Part shown: one piece after another, positions 7,161-15,787 of the stretch
How positions within the stretch are numbered: position 1 is the first letter of the stretch
Layout: every line of letters starts with the position of its first letter
DNA from: JBDLID01 sp039715055
GTDB taxonomy: Bacteria > Desulfobacterota > Desulfobulbia > Desulfobulbales > Desulfocapsaceae
Length of the DNA stretch: 16,083 nt
Assembly: GCA_039715055.1 (NCBI GenBank)
Contig: JBDLID010000067.1
Span: forward strand, 1 to 16,083
Direction: 5' to 3'
The notes under the pieces: model-generated
Seen by the model: the letters and a program-made list of their open reading frames with translations, nothing else
Database searches by the model: none
Told to the model about the DNA's origin: nothing
Program-made: the position numbers and the translations under genes

Positions 7161-7967
7161 ATGACCAGTCGATATCTTAAGCTTGTTGGAGCCGTTCTGG
7201 GTGTGATGAGTCTTTGCACCCCTGCTGTTGCCGATGAGGCGACCGAGTTGGCAAAAAAACTGGCCAACCCCATTGCAGCCCTGATCTCTGCACCGCTCCA
7301 GGTGAACTATGATGAGAATTTTGGTGGTGATGATGAGGGGTCCATGTGGAAGACCAATATCCAGCCGGTTGTCCCGCTCTCCATTGGTGAAAACTGGAAC
7401 ATGATCTCCCGGACTATCCTGCCGGTGATTCAGCAGTATGATATTCCTAAAGCCGATATGGATGAGAGCGGCATGGGTGATATTGTCCAGTCGATTTTCT
7501 TTTCCCCGAAAGAACCCACCTCCGGTGGACTCATCTGGGGGGTGGGACCGGTTTTCCTCTTTCCCACTGCCTCCGACGAAATGCTCGGCGGTGAAAAATG
7601 GGGGATCGGGCCGACTGCTGTCATGCTTAAACAACTTGGCCCCTGGACGTTCGGCATGCTCGCCAACCATGTTGAGTCAATAGCGGGTGAAGATGAGCGG
7701 GCCGACATCTCCATGTCTCTTATCCAGCCTTTTGTCAGCTTCATTACAGCCAGAAAAACAACTATCGGCATCAACACGGAATCGACCTATAACTGGGAGA
7801 CTGATAACTGGGCGATACCGATTAATTTTACTGTCATGCAGCTGCTGAAACTTGGTCCCCAGCTGGTTCAGGTCGGTGGCGGTATCCGTTACCATGCGGA
7901 TACGACACCCGGTGGGCCCGAAGAGTTGGGCGGCCGGTTTCAGGTCACCTTTTTATTTCCCAAGTGA
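7161..7967 (+). CDS. Outer-membrane beta-barrel, transporter-like ('neuromedin U' mislabelled family)
   Basis: The ATG at 7161 is preceded by GAGAGGA and opens a clear signal peptide (MTSRYLKLVGAVLGVMSL, cleavage near AVA-DE at residues 24-25). The frame is open to 7074, but that part has no such ribosome site. The product has 268 residues. The mature start ATELAKKLANPIAALISAP, then NIQPVVPLSIGENWNMISRTILPV, GLIWGVGPVFLFPTA, KWGIGPTAVMLKQLGPWTFG and an end at TFLFPK, all recall a widespread family of small outer-membrane barrels. Members are commonly annotated as transporter, phenol-degradation MetA-like, or, wrongly, 'neuromedin U'. The substrate is unknown. It ends at a strong terminator. 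Candidate promoter elements occur in 7036-7078 but none is convincing. Probably a porin-like channel. Confidence 0.85.
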   Translation: MTSRYLKLVGAVLGVMSLCTPAVADEATELAKKLANPIAALISAPLQVNYDENFGGDDEGSMWKTNIQPVVPLSIGENWNMISRTILPVIQQYDIPKADMDESGMGDIVQSIFFSPKEPTSGGLIWGVGPVFLFPTASDEMLGGEKWGIGPTAVMLKQLGPWTFGMLANHVESIAGEDERADISMSLIQPFVSFITARKTTIGINTESTYNWETDNWAIPINFTVMQLLKLGPQLVQVGGGIRYHADTTPGGPEELGGRFQVTFLFPK

Positions 7968-8008
7968 TGATTTGAGAGTTTTCTAAATAAGTGGTGAGGG
8001 GTGTCAAC

Positions 8009-8055
8009 GGCCCCGGCTGTCAACTTCTAAGGATTTGACAGCCGGGGCCTTTTTT
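8009..8055 (+). terminator. Strong intrinsic terminator after the barrel gene
   Basis: Arms 8009-8023 and 8035-8049 are perfectly complementary (15 base pairs, very GC-rich), with an 11-base loop and six T at 8050-8055. It follows the stop codon by about 40 bases. Confidence 0.95.
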
Positions 8056-8188
8056 GGTGACGTTGTTGACTGGTCTTATAACGAATATTTTTGGCTCAAT
8101 ACCAGGTTTTGAAATAGGTAGAGGTGAGCATGTGCTGCATGTTGCCGGATCATACTGTCGGAGAAAGTCGTTTCAGGGACTTGTGATA

Positions 8189-8776
8189 TTAATTGCAGAA
8201 ATCAAACAGGAGAATGATCGCCACCAGAATCATGGCGATGAGAACAGTACGAAACCCGGCATATAGCCAGAACTGTTTACTTATTTCCCCCAGATAGACC
8301 CCAAGCAGAAATATGCAGAAAAGAGCCATTGCGATGGCTAAAAGAAAGGGAGAACAGGGCCACTCAATCCCATGGTAGGAGAGAAAGAGGGGGGAGATGA
8401 TCAGCAGGGAAAGAAAAAGGGGGGAAAGGCCATTGACCAGAGCAATAAGAAATGGGAGATAGCGACTGGCTTCACCGTAGTAGCTCTCCTTCAGATCAAC
8501 AAGCAGGGCCTGTTCCAGCTCACGTAATTCTTCTGTGCGTTCAGCTTTTTCACTGAGGTAGGCACTGGAAAAGCCGCTGATAAAGAGTGCTATTGCTGCC
8601 CCGAGACAGGCATTAATCGCAACCCCCAGCTCCTGGGTTCCGCTGACATAAAACCCGGTCATCAGCCCGAGCATGGTCAGCGTTCCATCAAATCCATTGG
8701 TGACCAGGTAGCGCCTGGCAATTTTTCTTCCACGATAGAGAAGAGAAAAGAGGTGTTTTCCCTTCTCCGGGCTCAT
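8189..8776 (-). CDS. VIT1/CCC1-like membrane protein (TIGR00267-like)
   Basis: I start at the ATG at 8774-8776 (product 195 residues); an in-frame TTG at 8812 has no ribosome site. The N-terminal RRYLVTNGFDGTLTMLGLMTG corresponds to the first helix region of VIT1/CCC1 iron/manganese transporters. Next come a second helix pair with GAAIALFISGFSSAYLSEKAER, an acidic cytoplasmic stretch rich in Glu (ERTEELRELEQALLVDLKE), and three more hydrophobic segments near the C-terminus, about five helices in all. This matches my memory of the archaeal-type TIGR00267 group rather than plant VIT1 itself. The acidic stretch could bind metal, and divalent metal export or storage is the likely role. It is the last gene of a three-gene minus-strand set, 81 bases after the DUF211 gene. 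Family call from memory, substrate inferred. Confidence 0.8.
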   Translation of the reverse strand: MSPEKGKHLFSLLYRGRKIARRYLVTNGFDGTLTMLGLMTGFYVSGTQELGVAINACLGAAIALFISGFSSAYLSEKAERTEELRELEQALLVDLKESYYGEASRYLPFLIALVNGLSPLFLSLLIISPLFLSYHGIEWPCSPFLLAIAMALFCIFLLGVYLGEISKQFWLYAGFRTVLIAMILVAIILLFDFCN

Positions 8777-8857
8777 CGACAACTCAGTTGATGAAGGAGG
8801 TGGGTAACACAATGCAGTATAACCGGATAGCCACCCATGCTGACCGGGCCTTGTCCG

Positions 8858-9124
8858 CTACACATTTTCCGAGCCATAGACGACTACTTCATCGATACTA
8901 TGGACCGATGCCCCCATTTTTTTTATGGTCTCGATGAGTGACTCAAACACGATGTTCTGCCCTTTAACAACCACAATGACGGTTTCAGTTTTCTCATCAA
9001 CCTCAACCACGCTGAGCCGAACCTGGTATTCAGGTGACAGTTCAGCCAGCGCCGTGGCAAAATCCACCCCATTGGGTTTGTGAGGTTTAAGGACATCCAG
9101 AACGACTTTTCGGGTAGCGGCCAT
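8858..9124 (-). CDS. DUF211 family protein
   Basis: The start at 9122-9124 is chosen because the conserved DUF211 opening follows it at once (TRKVVLDVLKPHKPNGVDFATALA) and AGGT lies six bases upstream; the frame is open to 9193. The product has 88 residues, typical of the family, with the pattern of a small ferredoxin-like alpha/beta fold and an ending KKMGASVHSIDEVVVYG. There are no cysteines, signal peptide or membrane segments, so it should be cytoplasmic. DUF211 has been described mostly in archaea; its function is unknown, though a regulator-like fold has been suggested. It starts seven bases after the stop of the BCAM0308 gene and 81 bases before the VIT1-like gene, so it is almost certainly co-transcribed. 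Confidence 0.9.
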   Translation of the reverse strand: MAATRKVVLDVLKPHKPNGVDFATALAELSPEYQVRLSVVEVDEKTETVIVVVKGQNIVFESLIETIKKMGASVHSIDEVVVYGSENV

Positions 9125-9131
9125 GAGATAC

Positions 9132-9617
9132 CTAGCGACTCCAGAGGACTCGGATAGTTTTTTCCCCATCACCATAAGTACAGGAAAACTCACCTTTATA
9201 AGCCCTGGAAACTGCTTCCCCTATACGGCGGGCAATATGGATTCCCGTGGTTGTGATGACGGTGAACTCTTCTGTCTCTTCAATGGCCATAATTCGTTCC
9301 AGCGGATGCTCACCCTTTTCCAGTTTCTCTTCATTATGAATAAGATTATTTATTTCCTGCCAATGCTTTCTTAAAAAAGTTCCTTTGAGCTCAATATGTC
9401 CAGCCGGATAATTGTCAGCAATCCGTTGACACGCTGGACAGACCACATTATTTGCCTCCTGGGGTGTTGTATCTGGCCATTGCCAGCGGCCATCCTTGAA
9501 AATAGATTGGCATTGGCTGCACAGAGTCGGTTCGGGCCACTTCTGTTCCTCCCGGTAAACATCGTGCCGTTTTTGCTGGACCAGCCTGTCTCTCCTGCCG
9601 AATTTTCCTTTATCCAT
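9132..9617 (-). CDS. BCAM0308 family protein with paired CxxC motifs
   Basis: The start ATG (9615-9617) has AAGGAG seven bases upstream and gives the usual opening MDKGKFGRRDRLVQQKRHD. An upstream open frame reaches 9713 but lacks these signs. The product has 161 residues. CSQC (residues 33-36) and CPAC (60-63) form a probable zinc site with a Trp-rich connecting segment, DGRWQWPD. The rest is an alpha/beta domain with HPLERIMAIEET, TTGIHIARRIGEAVSRAY and a final VLWSR, the conserved pattern of BCAM0308-family proteins. Nucleic-acid or ribosome binding has been suggested by the zinc ribbon; I know of no firm function. It is the first gene of the set and its promoter and leader hairpin lie just upstream. 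Confidence 0.88.
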   Translation of the reverse strand: MDKGKFGRRDRLVQQKRHDVYREEQKWPEPTLCSQCQSIFKDGRWQWPDTTPQEANNVVCPACQRIADNYPAGHIELKGTFLRKHWQEINNLIHNEEKLEKGEHPLERIMAIEETEEFTVITTTGIHIARRIGEAVSRAYKGEFSCTYGDGEKTIRVLWSR

Positions 9618-9664
9618 ATGCAAACTCCTTAAATGCTGAAAAAAGTTGAATGGACGAATTGTAC

Positions 9665-9720
9665 TGTCTAATGTCTCTGCCTGTAGCTCATAATGAGGAG
9701 CGGACAGAGACAAACAGACA
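9665..9720 (-). promoter_or_regulatory. Large leader hairpin upstream of the BCAM0308 gene
   Basis: TGTCTCTGCC (9672-9681) pairs with 9702-9712 with one bulged A, and the outer TGTCT (9665-9669) pairs with AGACA (9716-9720). A smaller CTCAT/ATGAG pair lies in the loop. It would fall in the first 70 bases of the transcript from the promoter at 9743-9772. It is not a terminator, as no T-run follows directly. It could be a regulatory RNA structure or a protein-binding palindrome. Confidence 0.55.
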
Positions 9721-9742
9721 CATTTCCATAGGTGGATACTTT

Positions 9743-9772
9743 ATTTTAGGAAAAAAACAGTTATGAAGTCAA
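9743..9772 (-). promoter_or_regulatory. Sigma-70-like promoter of the BCAM0308-DUF211-VIT1 set
   Basis: On the minus strand TTGACT (9767-9772), an 18-base spacer and TAAAAT (9743-9748) fit the sigma-70 consensus well. Transcription would begin near 9736, about 120 bases before the start codon. Confidence 0.6.
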
Positions 9773-9776
9773 ATAG

Positions 9777-9803
9777 AACCGGTCATAGCGATATGAGCCG
9801 GTT
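9777..9803 (-). terminator. Hairpin after trmFO, next to the BCAM0308 promoter
   Basis: AACCGG-TCAT (9777-9786) pairs with 9793-9803 with one bulged base. It lies about 95 bases beyond the trmFO stop and just before the -35 of the next unit. No good T-run follows on the minus strand, so it is either a weak terminator or an operator-like palindrome. Confidence 0.4.
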
Positions 9804-9896
9804 ACTCCCACATCTCCTTGAGTTCAAACGGCTCCTCACACTGCAGGCTCACCACTGTGCTGCCTGTTTCCTTCCTGTGATTTGAATACTGCAGGA

Positions 9897-11234
9897 TCAC
9901 AGCTGGATGTTGTTTGCCATCTGCCACTGCCTGAGTTGGTCCAGTGCGGTTTCGGCCCGCTTCTGGCCGCGCATTCGTTTAGGGACCTTCTTCTCCCATG
10001 GTGGAAAGAGGCCGAAGTTAACATTTGACGGTTGAAAGTGTTTGCTGCTGGTGGCGGTGAGGTGATTGATCAAAGCACCAAGGGCGGTTGCCGGCGGCGG
10101 GATCAGCGGCTTACTGCCCTCCATGAGAAGAGCGCAGTTGAGGCCGGCAAGAATCCCCATGCTGCTGGATTCCACATACCCCTCCACCCCGGACAGTTGG
10201 CCGGCGATGAACAGCTGCGACCGGGCCTTGAGCTGCAGGGTTGGCAGAAGCAGTTCCGGGGCGCAGAGGAAGGTGTTGCGGTGTATGGAGCCAAGGCGGG
10301 CAAATTCGCAGTTCTCCATCCCGGGAATGGTACGAAAAATTTCCTTCTGGGCACCATGGGTCAGTTTTGTCTGGAATCCTACCATGTTGTAGAGTGTGCC
10401 GGCACGATTTTCCATGCGCAGCTGGACAACACCATAGGGGTCCCGGCCTGTTCTCGGGTCGGCCAGGCCCACCGGTTTCATGGGGCCGTAACGCAGGGTG
10501 TCATCACCCCGGCTGATCATCACCTCGACAGGCAGGCAGCCCTCAAAATATTTTTCATCCTCGAAATCCTTCAGCGGCACCTTGGGTGCCTGTTTGATCC
10601 CGTTGATAAAGGCCAGGTACTGTTCCCTGTCCATGGGGCAGTTGAGGTAGTCTCCGGGGCCGTCATCGTAACGTGATTTTTGATAGATGATGTCACGGTT
10701 GAGGGAATCGGCATGGATGATGGGGGCAATGGCGTCGTAGAAAAAGAGTCGTTCACCACCGGTGATTCTGGTGAGTGACTCGGCAAGCAGGTCCGATGTC
10801 AGCGGTCCGGTGGCGATAATCGTATAGCCTGTATCTTCCTCGGGAACAGACGTAATCTCTTCCCGAATGATCTCTATTTCGTCGCACCTTTCCAGGGTCT
10901 CAGTGATCATCGCTGAGAAATCGTCCCGGTTGACGGCCAGGGCCTTACCGGCAGGAACAGCCGTGTGGTCGGCAGCCTTCATGACCAGTGAGTCGAGGTG
11001 GCGCATCTCTTCTTTGAGCAGACCGACCGCAGAAAAAAGATCACTGGAGCGCAGAGAGTTGGAGCAGACAAGCTCGGCTAACCCGTCAGAGGAGTGGGCC
11101 GGGCTGTACCTCGTCGGCCGCATCTCGTACAACCTGACCCTGATATTGCGTCTGGCCAGCTGCCAGGCCGCCTCGGAGCCGGCCAGTCCTCCACCGATGA
11201 TGGTAACCGGCTGGTCGTGTTTTGTATTGGTCAT
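9897..11234 (-). CDS. trmFO: TrmFO, folate/FAD-dependent tRNA m5U54 methyltransferase
   Basis: This enzyme makes 5-methyluridine at position 54 of tRNA using methylenetetrahydrofolate and FAD. The product has 445 residues from the ATG at 11232-11234 (GAGG seven bases upstream); a longer frame to 11270 is less likely. The N-terminus holds the FAD-binding GGGLAGSEAAWQLA (residues 14-27) and the acidic strand end RVRLYEMRP. Conserved cysteines sit in LVCSNSLRS (Cys57) and FEGCLPVEVM (Cys233), corresponding to the residues I know as functional in the Bacillus enzyme. The FAD-side segment GQLSGVEGYVESSSMGILAG and the FQPSNVNFGLFPP motif near the C-terminus are also typical. It is the last gene of the mutL-lipoprotein-trmFO group, 53 bases after the lipoprotein gene. 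I see nothing unusual in it. Confidence 0.97.
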   Translation of the reverse strand: MTNTKHDQPVTIIGGGLAGSEAAWQLARRNIRVRLYEMRPTRYSPAHSSDGLAELVCSNSLRSSDLFSAVGLLKEEMRHLDSLVMKAADHTAVPAGKALAVNRDDFSAMITETLERCDEIEIIREEITSVPEEDTGYTIIATGPLTSDLLAESLTRITGGERLFFYDAIAPIIHADSLNRDIIYQKSRYDDGPGDYLNCPMDREQYLAFINGIKQAPKVPLKDFEDEKYFEGCLPVEVMISRGDDTLRYGPMKPVGLADPRTGRDPYGVVQLRMENRAGTLYNMVGFQTKLTHGAQKEIFRTIPGMENCEFARLGSIHRNTFLCAPELLLPTLQLKARSQLFIAGQLSGVEGYVESSSMGILAGLNCALLMEGSKPLIPPPATALGALINHLTATSSKHFQPSNVNFGLFPPWEKKVPKRMRGQKRAETALDQLRQWQMANNIQL

Positions 11235-11287
11235 ATCTGCCTCAAGGTGTGATGGTTGGTGTCCGGTCATCGGACGATTTTTTCAGG

Positions 11288-11814
11288 TTATGGCCGATGA
11301 ATCTCAACGGCGAGTTTGCGCCTTCCCCATTCAAGGGCGTCCTGGTGGGAGTCAAAGTAGAGGTCGATACGGGTCGGTCCAACAATGGCGCTGCCCCGAT
11401 CTTCAACCATGCCCCAGCCATAACCGGGGATGTGCATGGTCGTGCCGAATGGAAAATAGCGGGTGTCGGCGGCAATGGTGCCTTTCTCCGGAAGAAAGTA
11501 CCAGGGAAAAAACACCAGGCGTACCGGGATCATCCAGGGGCGCTGGATGGAATCCATGGAGAAAAAACCCTCCTCAGGTTCCCGGGGGTAGGTGCCGCTG
11601 GCGGTCTGGCCGGTATAGTCACGGCCGGACTTAATCGTGTAGCGGTTCCAGAAATCCAGCTTGAGATAGGTCCAGCTGCCCCGTGTCCAGCCGCAGCATT
11701 GTGAACAACCGCAGTAGGCCGTTGTCTCAAGGACTTTTCTGACCGGCTTCTTGCCGCAGCCGGACAACCCGCACAGAATAGCGAGCAGCAAAGCAGACAG
11801 TACGGTGGTGCGGC

Positions 11815-11833
<19 letters not shown>
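11288..11833 (-). CDS. Lipoprotein with 3D domain (MltA C-terminal-like)
   Basis: The product has 181 residues. A signal with lipobox LSGC (lipidated Cys26, followed by GKK) predicts outer-membrane or envelope anchoring. The following TTAYCGCSQCCGWT, the central DTRYFPFGTTMHIPGYGWGMVEDRGSAIVG, and RIDLYFDSHQDALEWGRR form the 3D domain, named for its conserved aspartates (D in DTRYF, EDRG and RIDLYF). In MltA and related proteins this domain is linked to peptidoglycan cleavage. A murein-active role, such as a lytic transglycosylase accessory, is therefore likely. The cysteines near the lipobox (YCGCSQCC) are seen in this group. The ATG overlaps the mutL 3' end by 19 bases and has no clear ribosome site, so translational coupling to mutL is likely. 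Confidence 0.88.
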
Positions 11834-13632
<1,799 letters not shown>

Positions 13633-13703
13633 ACGGCTTTGCAGTTGAAAAGAATCTATCAGCGATGGTAAGGTGGGGAACCTTTGAATCAAACAAAATA
13701 ATT

Positions 13704-13765
13704 TGTAACTATTCAGCAAGAAAAGAATATTGCCCACTACACTGAACTGTAACTGTATAGTTACA
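13704..13765. promoter_or_regulatory. Palindrome and half-site in the mutL/PBP spacer
   Basis: TGTAACT (13748-13754) and AGTTACA (13759-13765) are perfect inverted repeats with a 4-base spacer. A second copy of TGTAACT occurs at 13704-13710, 44 bases upstream, about four helical turns. A TATAGT -10-like sequence lies within the palindrome on the plus strand, but its -35 is poor. This looks like an operator for one or both divergent genes. Confidence 0.5.
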
Positions 13766-13837
13766 ATAATTTTACCATAGGATGACAGGCTCCGCACCGG
13801 GAAATTCCGACCCGTCCGTGGATCCGTGGCGCTGCTG

Positions 13838-15772
13838 ATGACGACCAGGAAACGAACCCCTAAAAAAAAGGCGCCAGTAAAAACAACCAGAAAGGCGCCA
13901 GCAAAAACAACCGCCAAAAAGCGTCCATCCCCAAAAGGTTCACCCCGCAAGCGAGCCGTCCGTCGCAAACCCTTTGTGGAAAAGCATGTCATCGGTTTTT
14001 TCCTCCTCATCGCTCTGCTCCTTACCGGTTTCCTCGGTGTACTGCTTTACAGCCTGGTGGCTCTGAAAATTCCCGATATCCGTAGTGTAGCCCATTATCA
14101 GCCGCAGGAGTCCACTGTCATCTATGACCGTCACGGGCGGGTGATTGATCAGATCTATCTTGAAAACAGGATGGTTCTTGAGATCAATGAGATTCCGCCT
14201 CTTCTCGCAAAGGCCTTTGTGTCTGCAGAAGACAGTCGTTTTTATGACCATCCCGGTCTTGATTTCTGGTCGGTGTTGAGAGCCGCAGTAATCAATCTCA
14301 AGCGGGGGCGTCGGGGCCAGGGCGGCTCAACCATTACCCAGCAGGTGGCCCGTTCACTTCTTCTCACTCCGGAAAAGACCTACCTGCGTAAATTTAAGGA
14401 GGCGATCCTTGCTTGGCGGATTGATACCCTGCTTGAAAAAGATGAGATCCTCTATATCTACCTCAATCAGATATATCTTGGCAGCGGTGCCCACGGGGTT
14501 GAGACTGCCGCCCAGACCTATTACGGAAAATCGGCGAGACGGTTGAGCCTTGGCGAGATGGCGTTGTTGGCCGGTCTGCCCCAGGCCCCCAGCCGTTACT
14601 CTCCCCTGAAAAATCTGCAAAAGGCAAGGAGGCGGCAGAGGTATGTCCTCAACAGAATGGCCGAAGAGGGCTATGTTACCATTGACCAGGCACGTACGGC
14701 CTACGGGGAGGAGATCAGGCTCAATAAGGGTGCTGCACAGGCAAGGGAGCGAAACGGCTATTACCTGCAGCTGGTCCGCAAGCAGGCGGCAGCTATTCTG
14801 GAGAGGCCGCTCAGTCGGGCCGGCGTACGCATTTATACCAGCCTGGATCAGAATATACAGGTTAAAGCAGATCGTGCCGTTGCCAGAGGGGTGGCTGATT
14901 CCATGACTCGCAGCAGGTCAAAGCAGCCTCCGCAGGCAGCGCTTGTGGCCATGGAGTCCTGCAGCGGCCGGGTCCGTGCCCTGGTGGGTGGAACCGATTT
15001 TTCAGAGAGCCCCTTTGACCGGGCGTCTCAGGCCAGCCGGTCGGCTGGTTCTCTTTTCAAGCCGCTTCTTTATGCCGCAGCCTTTGAACACGGCTATTCG
15101 CCGTCTACACTGATCAACGATGAACCGCTTACTATCCGCGGCCATGACGGTCGTCCCTGGCGGCCAAAGAATTTTTCCGGCAGACATTATGGTGCAACCA
15201 GCCTGAAAGAGGCCCTTGTCAATTCCCGCAATGTGGTGACAGTCAAGCTCCTCCAGAAGATGGGAATTGCCCCTCTGCACAAGTTGGCTAAATCCTTCGG
15301 TCTCCGGGGGCCGTTTACCAATGACCTGTCACTTGCGCTTGGTGCCACCGGTGTCTCCTTGCTTGAAATAACAGCGGCTTATATGCCTTTTAACTGTAAG
15401 GGAAAACACCATGATGTTGTGGTGATTGAAAAGATCGTTGACCACAAGGGCAAGACTCTCTGGCAGGCGGATGACGGGATGAAGCGTGTACTGTCGGCCG
15501 ACACAGCCGGGACCATGAAGGGACTGCTGGGGCGGGTCATTACAGAAGGTACTGGCAGAAGGGCGCAGGGACTTACCGGCTACAGCGGCGGCAAAACCGG
15601 GACCACCAATGACAACCGCGATGCATGGTTTGTCGGTATTACACCTGCCCTCACTGCCGGCGTCTGGTTTGGCAACGATCATAATGAACCCCTTGGCAAC
15701 AGTGAAACCGGAGGAGTGGCGGCAGCCCCGGTCTGGCTCGATTTCATGAAACAGCTCCGCAGTAAAAAGTAG
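13838..15772 (+). CDS. Class A penicillin-binding protein (PBP1A family)
   Basis: The enzyme polymerises and cross-links peptidoglycan at the inner membrane. From the ATG at 13838 the product has 644 residues; a GTG at 13826 is also possible and neither has a good ribosome site. Residues 1-46 are a very basic cytoplasmic tail with a short KAPxKTT repeat. One TM helix spans about 50-76. The glycosyltransferase (GT51) part has EDSRFYDHPG (Glu131), GGSTITQQ (162-169) and KFKEAILAWRID (185-196). The transpeptidase has SLFK (Ser405-Lys408), SRN (463-465) and KTG (586-588). It is shorter than E. coli PBP1A or 1B, but both catalytic domains are complete. It is divergent from mutL, with a partial gene starting 15 bases downstream, probably in the same transcript. 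Confidence 0.95.
   Translation: MTTRKRTPKKKAPVKTTRKAPAKTTAKKRPSPKGSPRKRAVRRKPFVEKHVIGFFLLIALLLTGFLGVLLYSLVALKIPDIRSVAHYQPQESTVIYDRHGRVIDQIYLENRMVLEINEIPPLLAKAFVSAEDSRFYDHPGLDFWSVLRAAVINLKRGRRGQGGSTITQQVARSLLLTPEKTYLRKFKEAILAWRIDTLLEKDEILYIYLNQIYLGSGAHGVETAAQTYYGKSARRLSLGEMALLAGLPQAPSRYSPLKNLQKARRRQRYVLNRMAEEGYVTIDQARTAYGEEIRLNKGAAQARERNGYYLQLVRKQAAAILERPLSRAGVRIYTSLDQNIQVKADRAVARGVADSMTRSRSKQPPQAALVAMESCSGRVRALVGGTDFSESPFDRASQASRSAGSLFKPLLYAAAFEHGYSPSTLINDEPLTIRGHDGRPWRPKNFSGRHYGATSLKEALVNSRNVVTVKLLQKMGIAPLHKLAKSFGLRGPFTNDLSLALGATGVSLLEITAAYMPFNCKGKHHDVVVIEKIVDHKGKTLWQADDGMKRVLSADTAGTMKGLLGRVITEGTGRRAQGLTGYSGGKTGTTNDNRDAWFVGITPALTAGVWFGNDHNEPLGNSETGGVAAAPVWLDFMKQLRSKK
13867..13914 (+). repeat. 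24-base tandem repeat in the PBP cytoplasmic tail
   Basis: Two adjacent 24-base units (13867-13890 and 13891-13914) differ at only three positions and encode KAPVKTTR and KAPAKTTA. Such repeats can expand or contract without breaking the frame. Confidence 0.8.
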
Positions 15773-15787
15773 AATGGGCAGCAGGGA

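Noticed and set aside
8054..8266. Short plus-strand open frame after the barrel terminator
   Set aside because: It starts in the terminator T-run and overlaps the end of the VIT1-like gene antisense.
8794..8937. AAGGAGGT at 8794 followed by an ATG at 8812 and a 41-codon plus-strand frame
   Set aside because: The ribosome-like site is good but spacing is long, and the frame mostly overlaps the DUF211 gene antisense with no recognisable composition.
10032..10676. Long plus-strand open frame opposite trmFO
   Set aside because: It is a shadow of the well-supported trmFO coding strand. Long antisense frames opposite mutL and the multihaem gene are rejected for the same reason.
13782..13838. 18-codon frame whose TGA overlaps the PBP ATG
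   Set aside because: An overlapping stop-start is suggestive of a leader peptide, but no ribosome site supports it.
13633..14010. N-terminal extension of the mutL reading frame
   Set aside because: It runs antisense through the PBP tail and the promoter spacer. The MutL family begins at the ATG at 13632.
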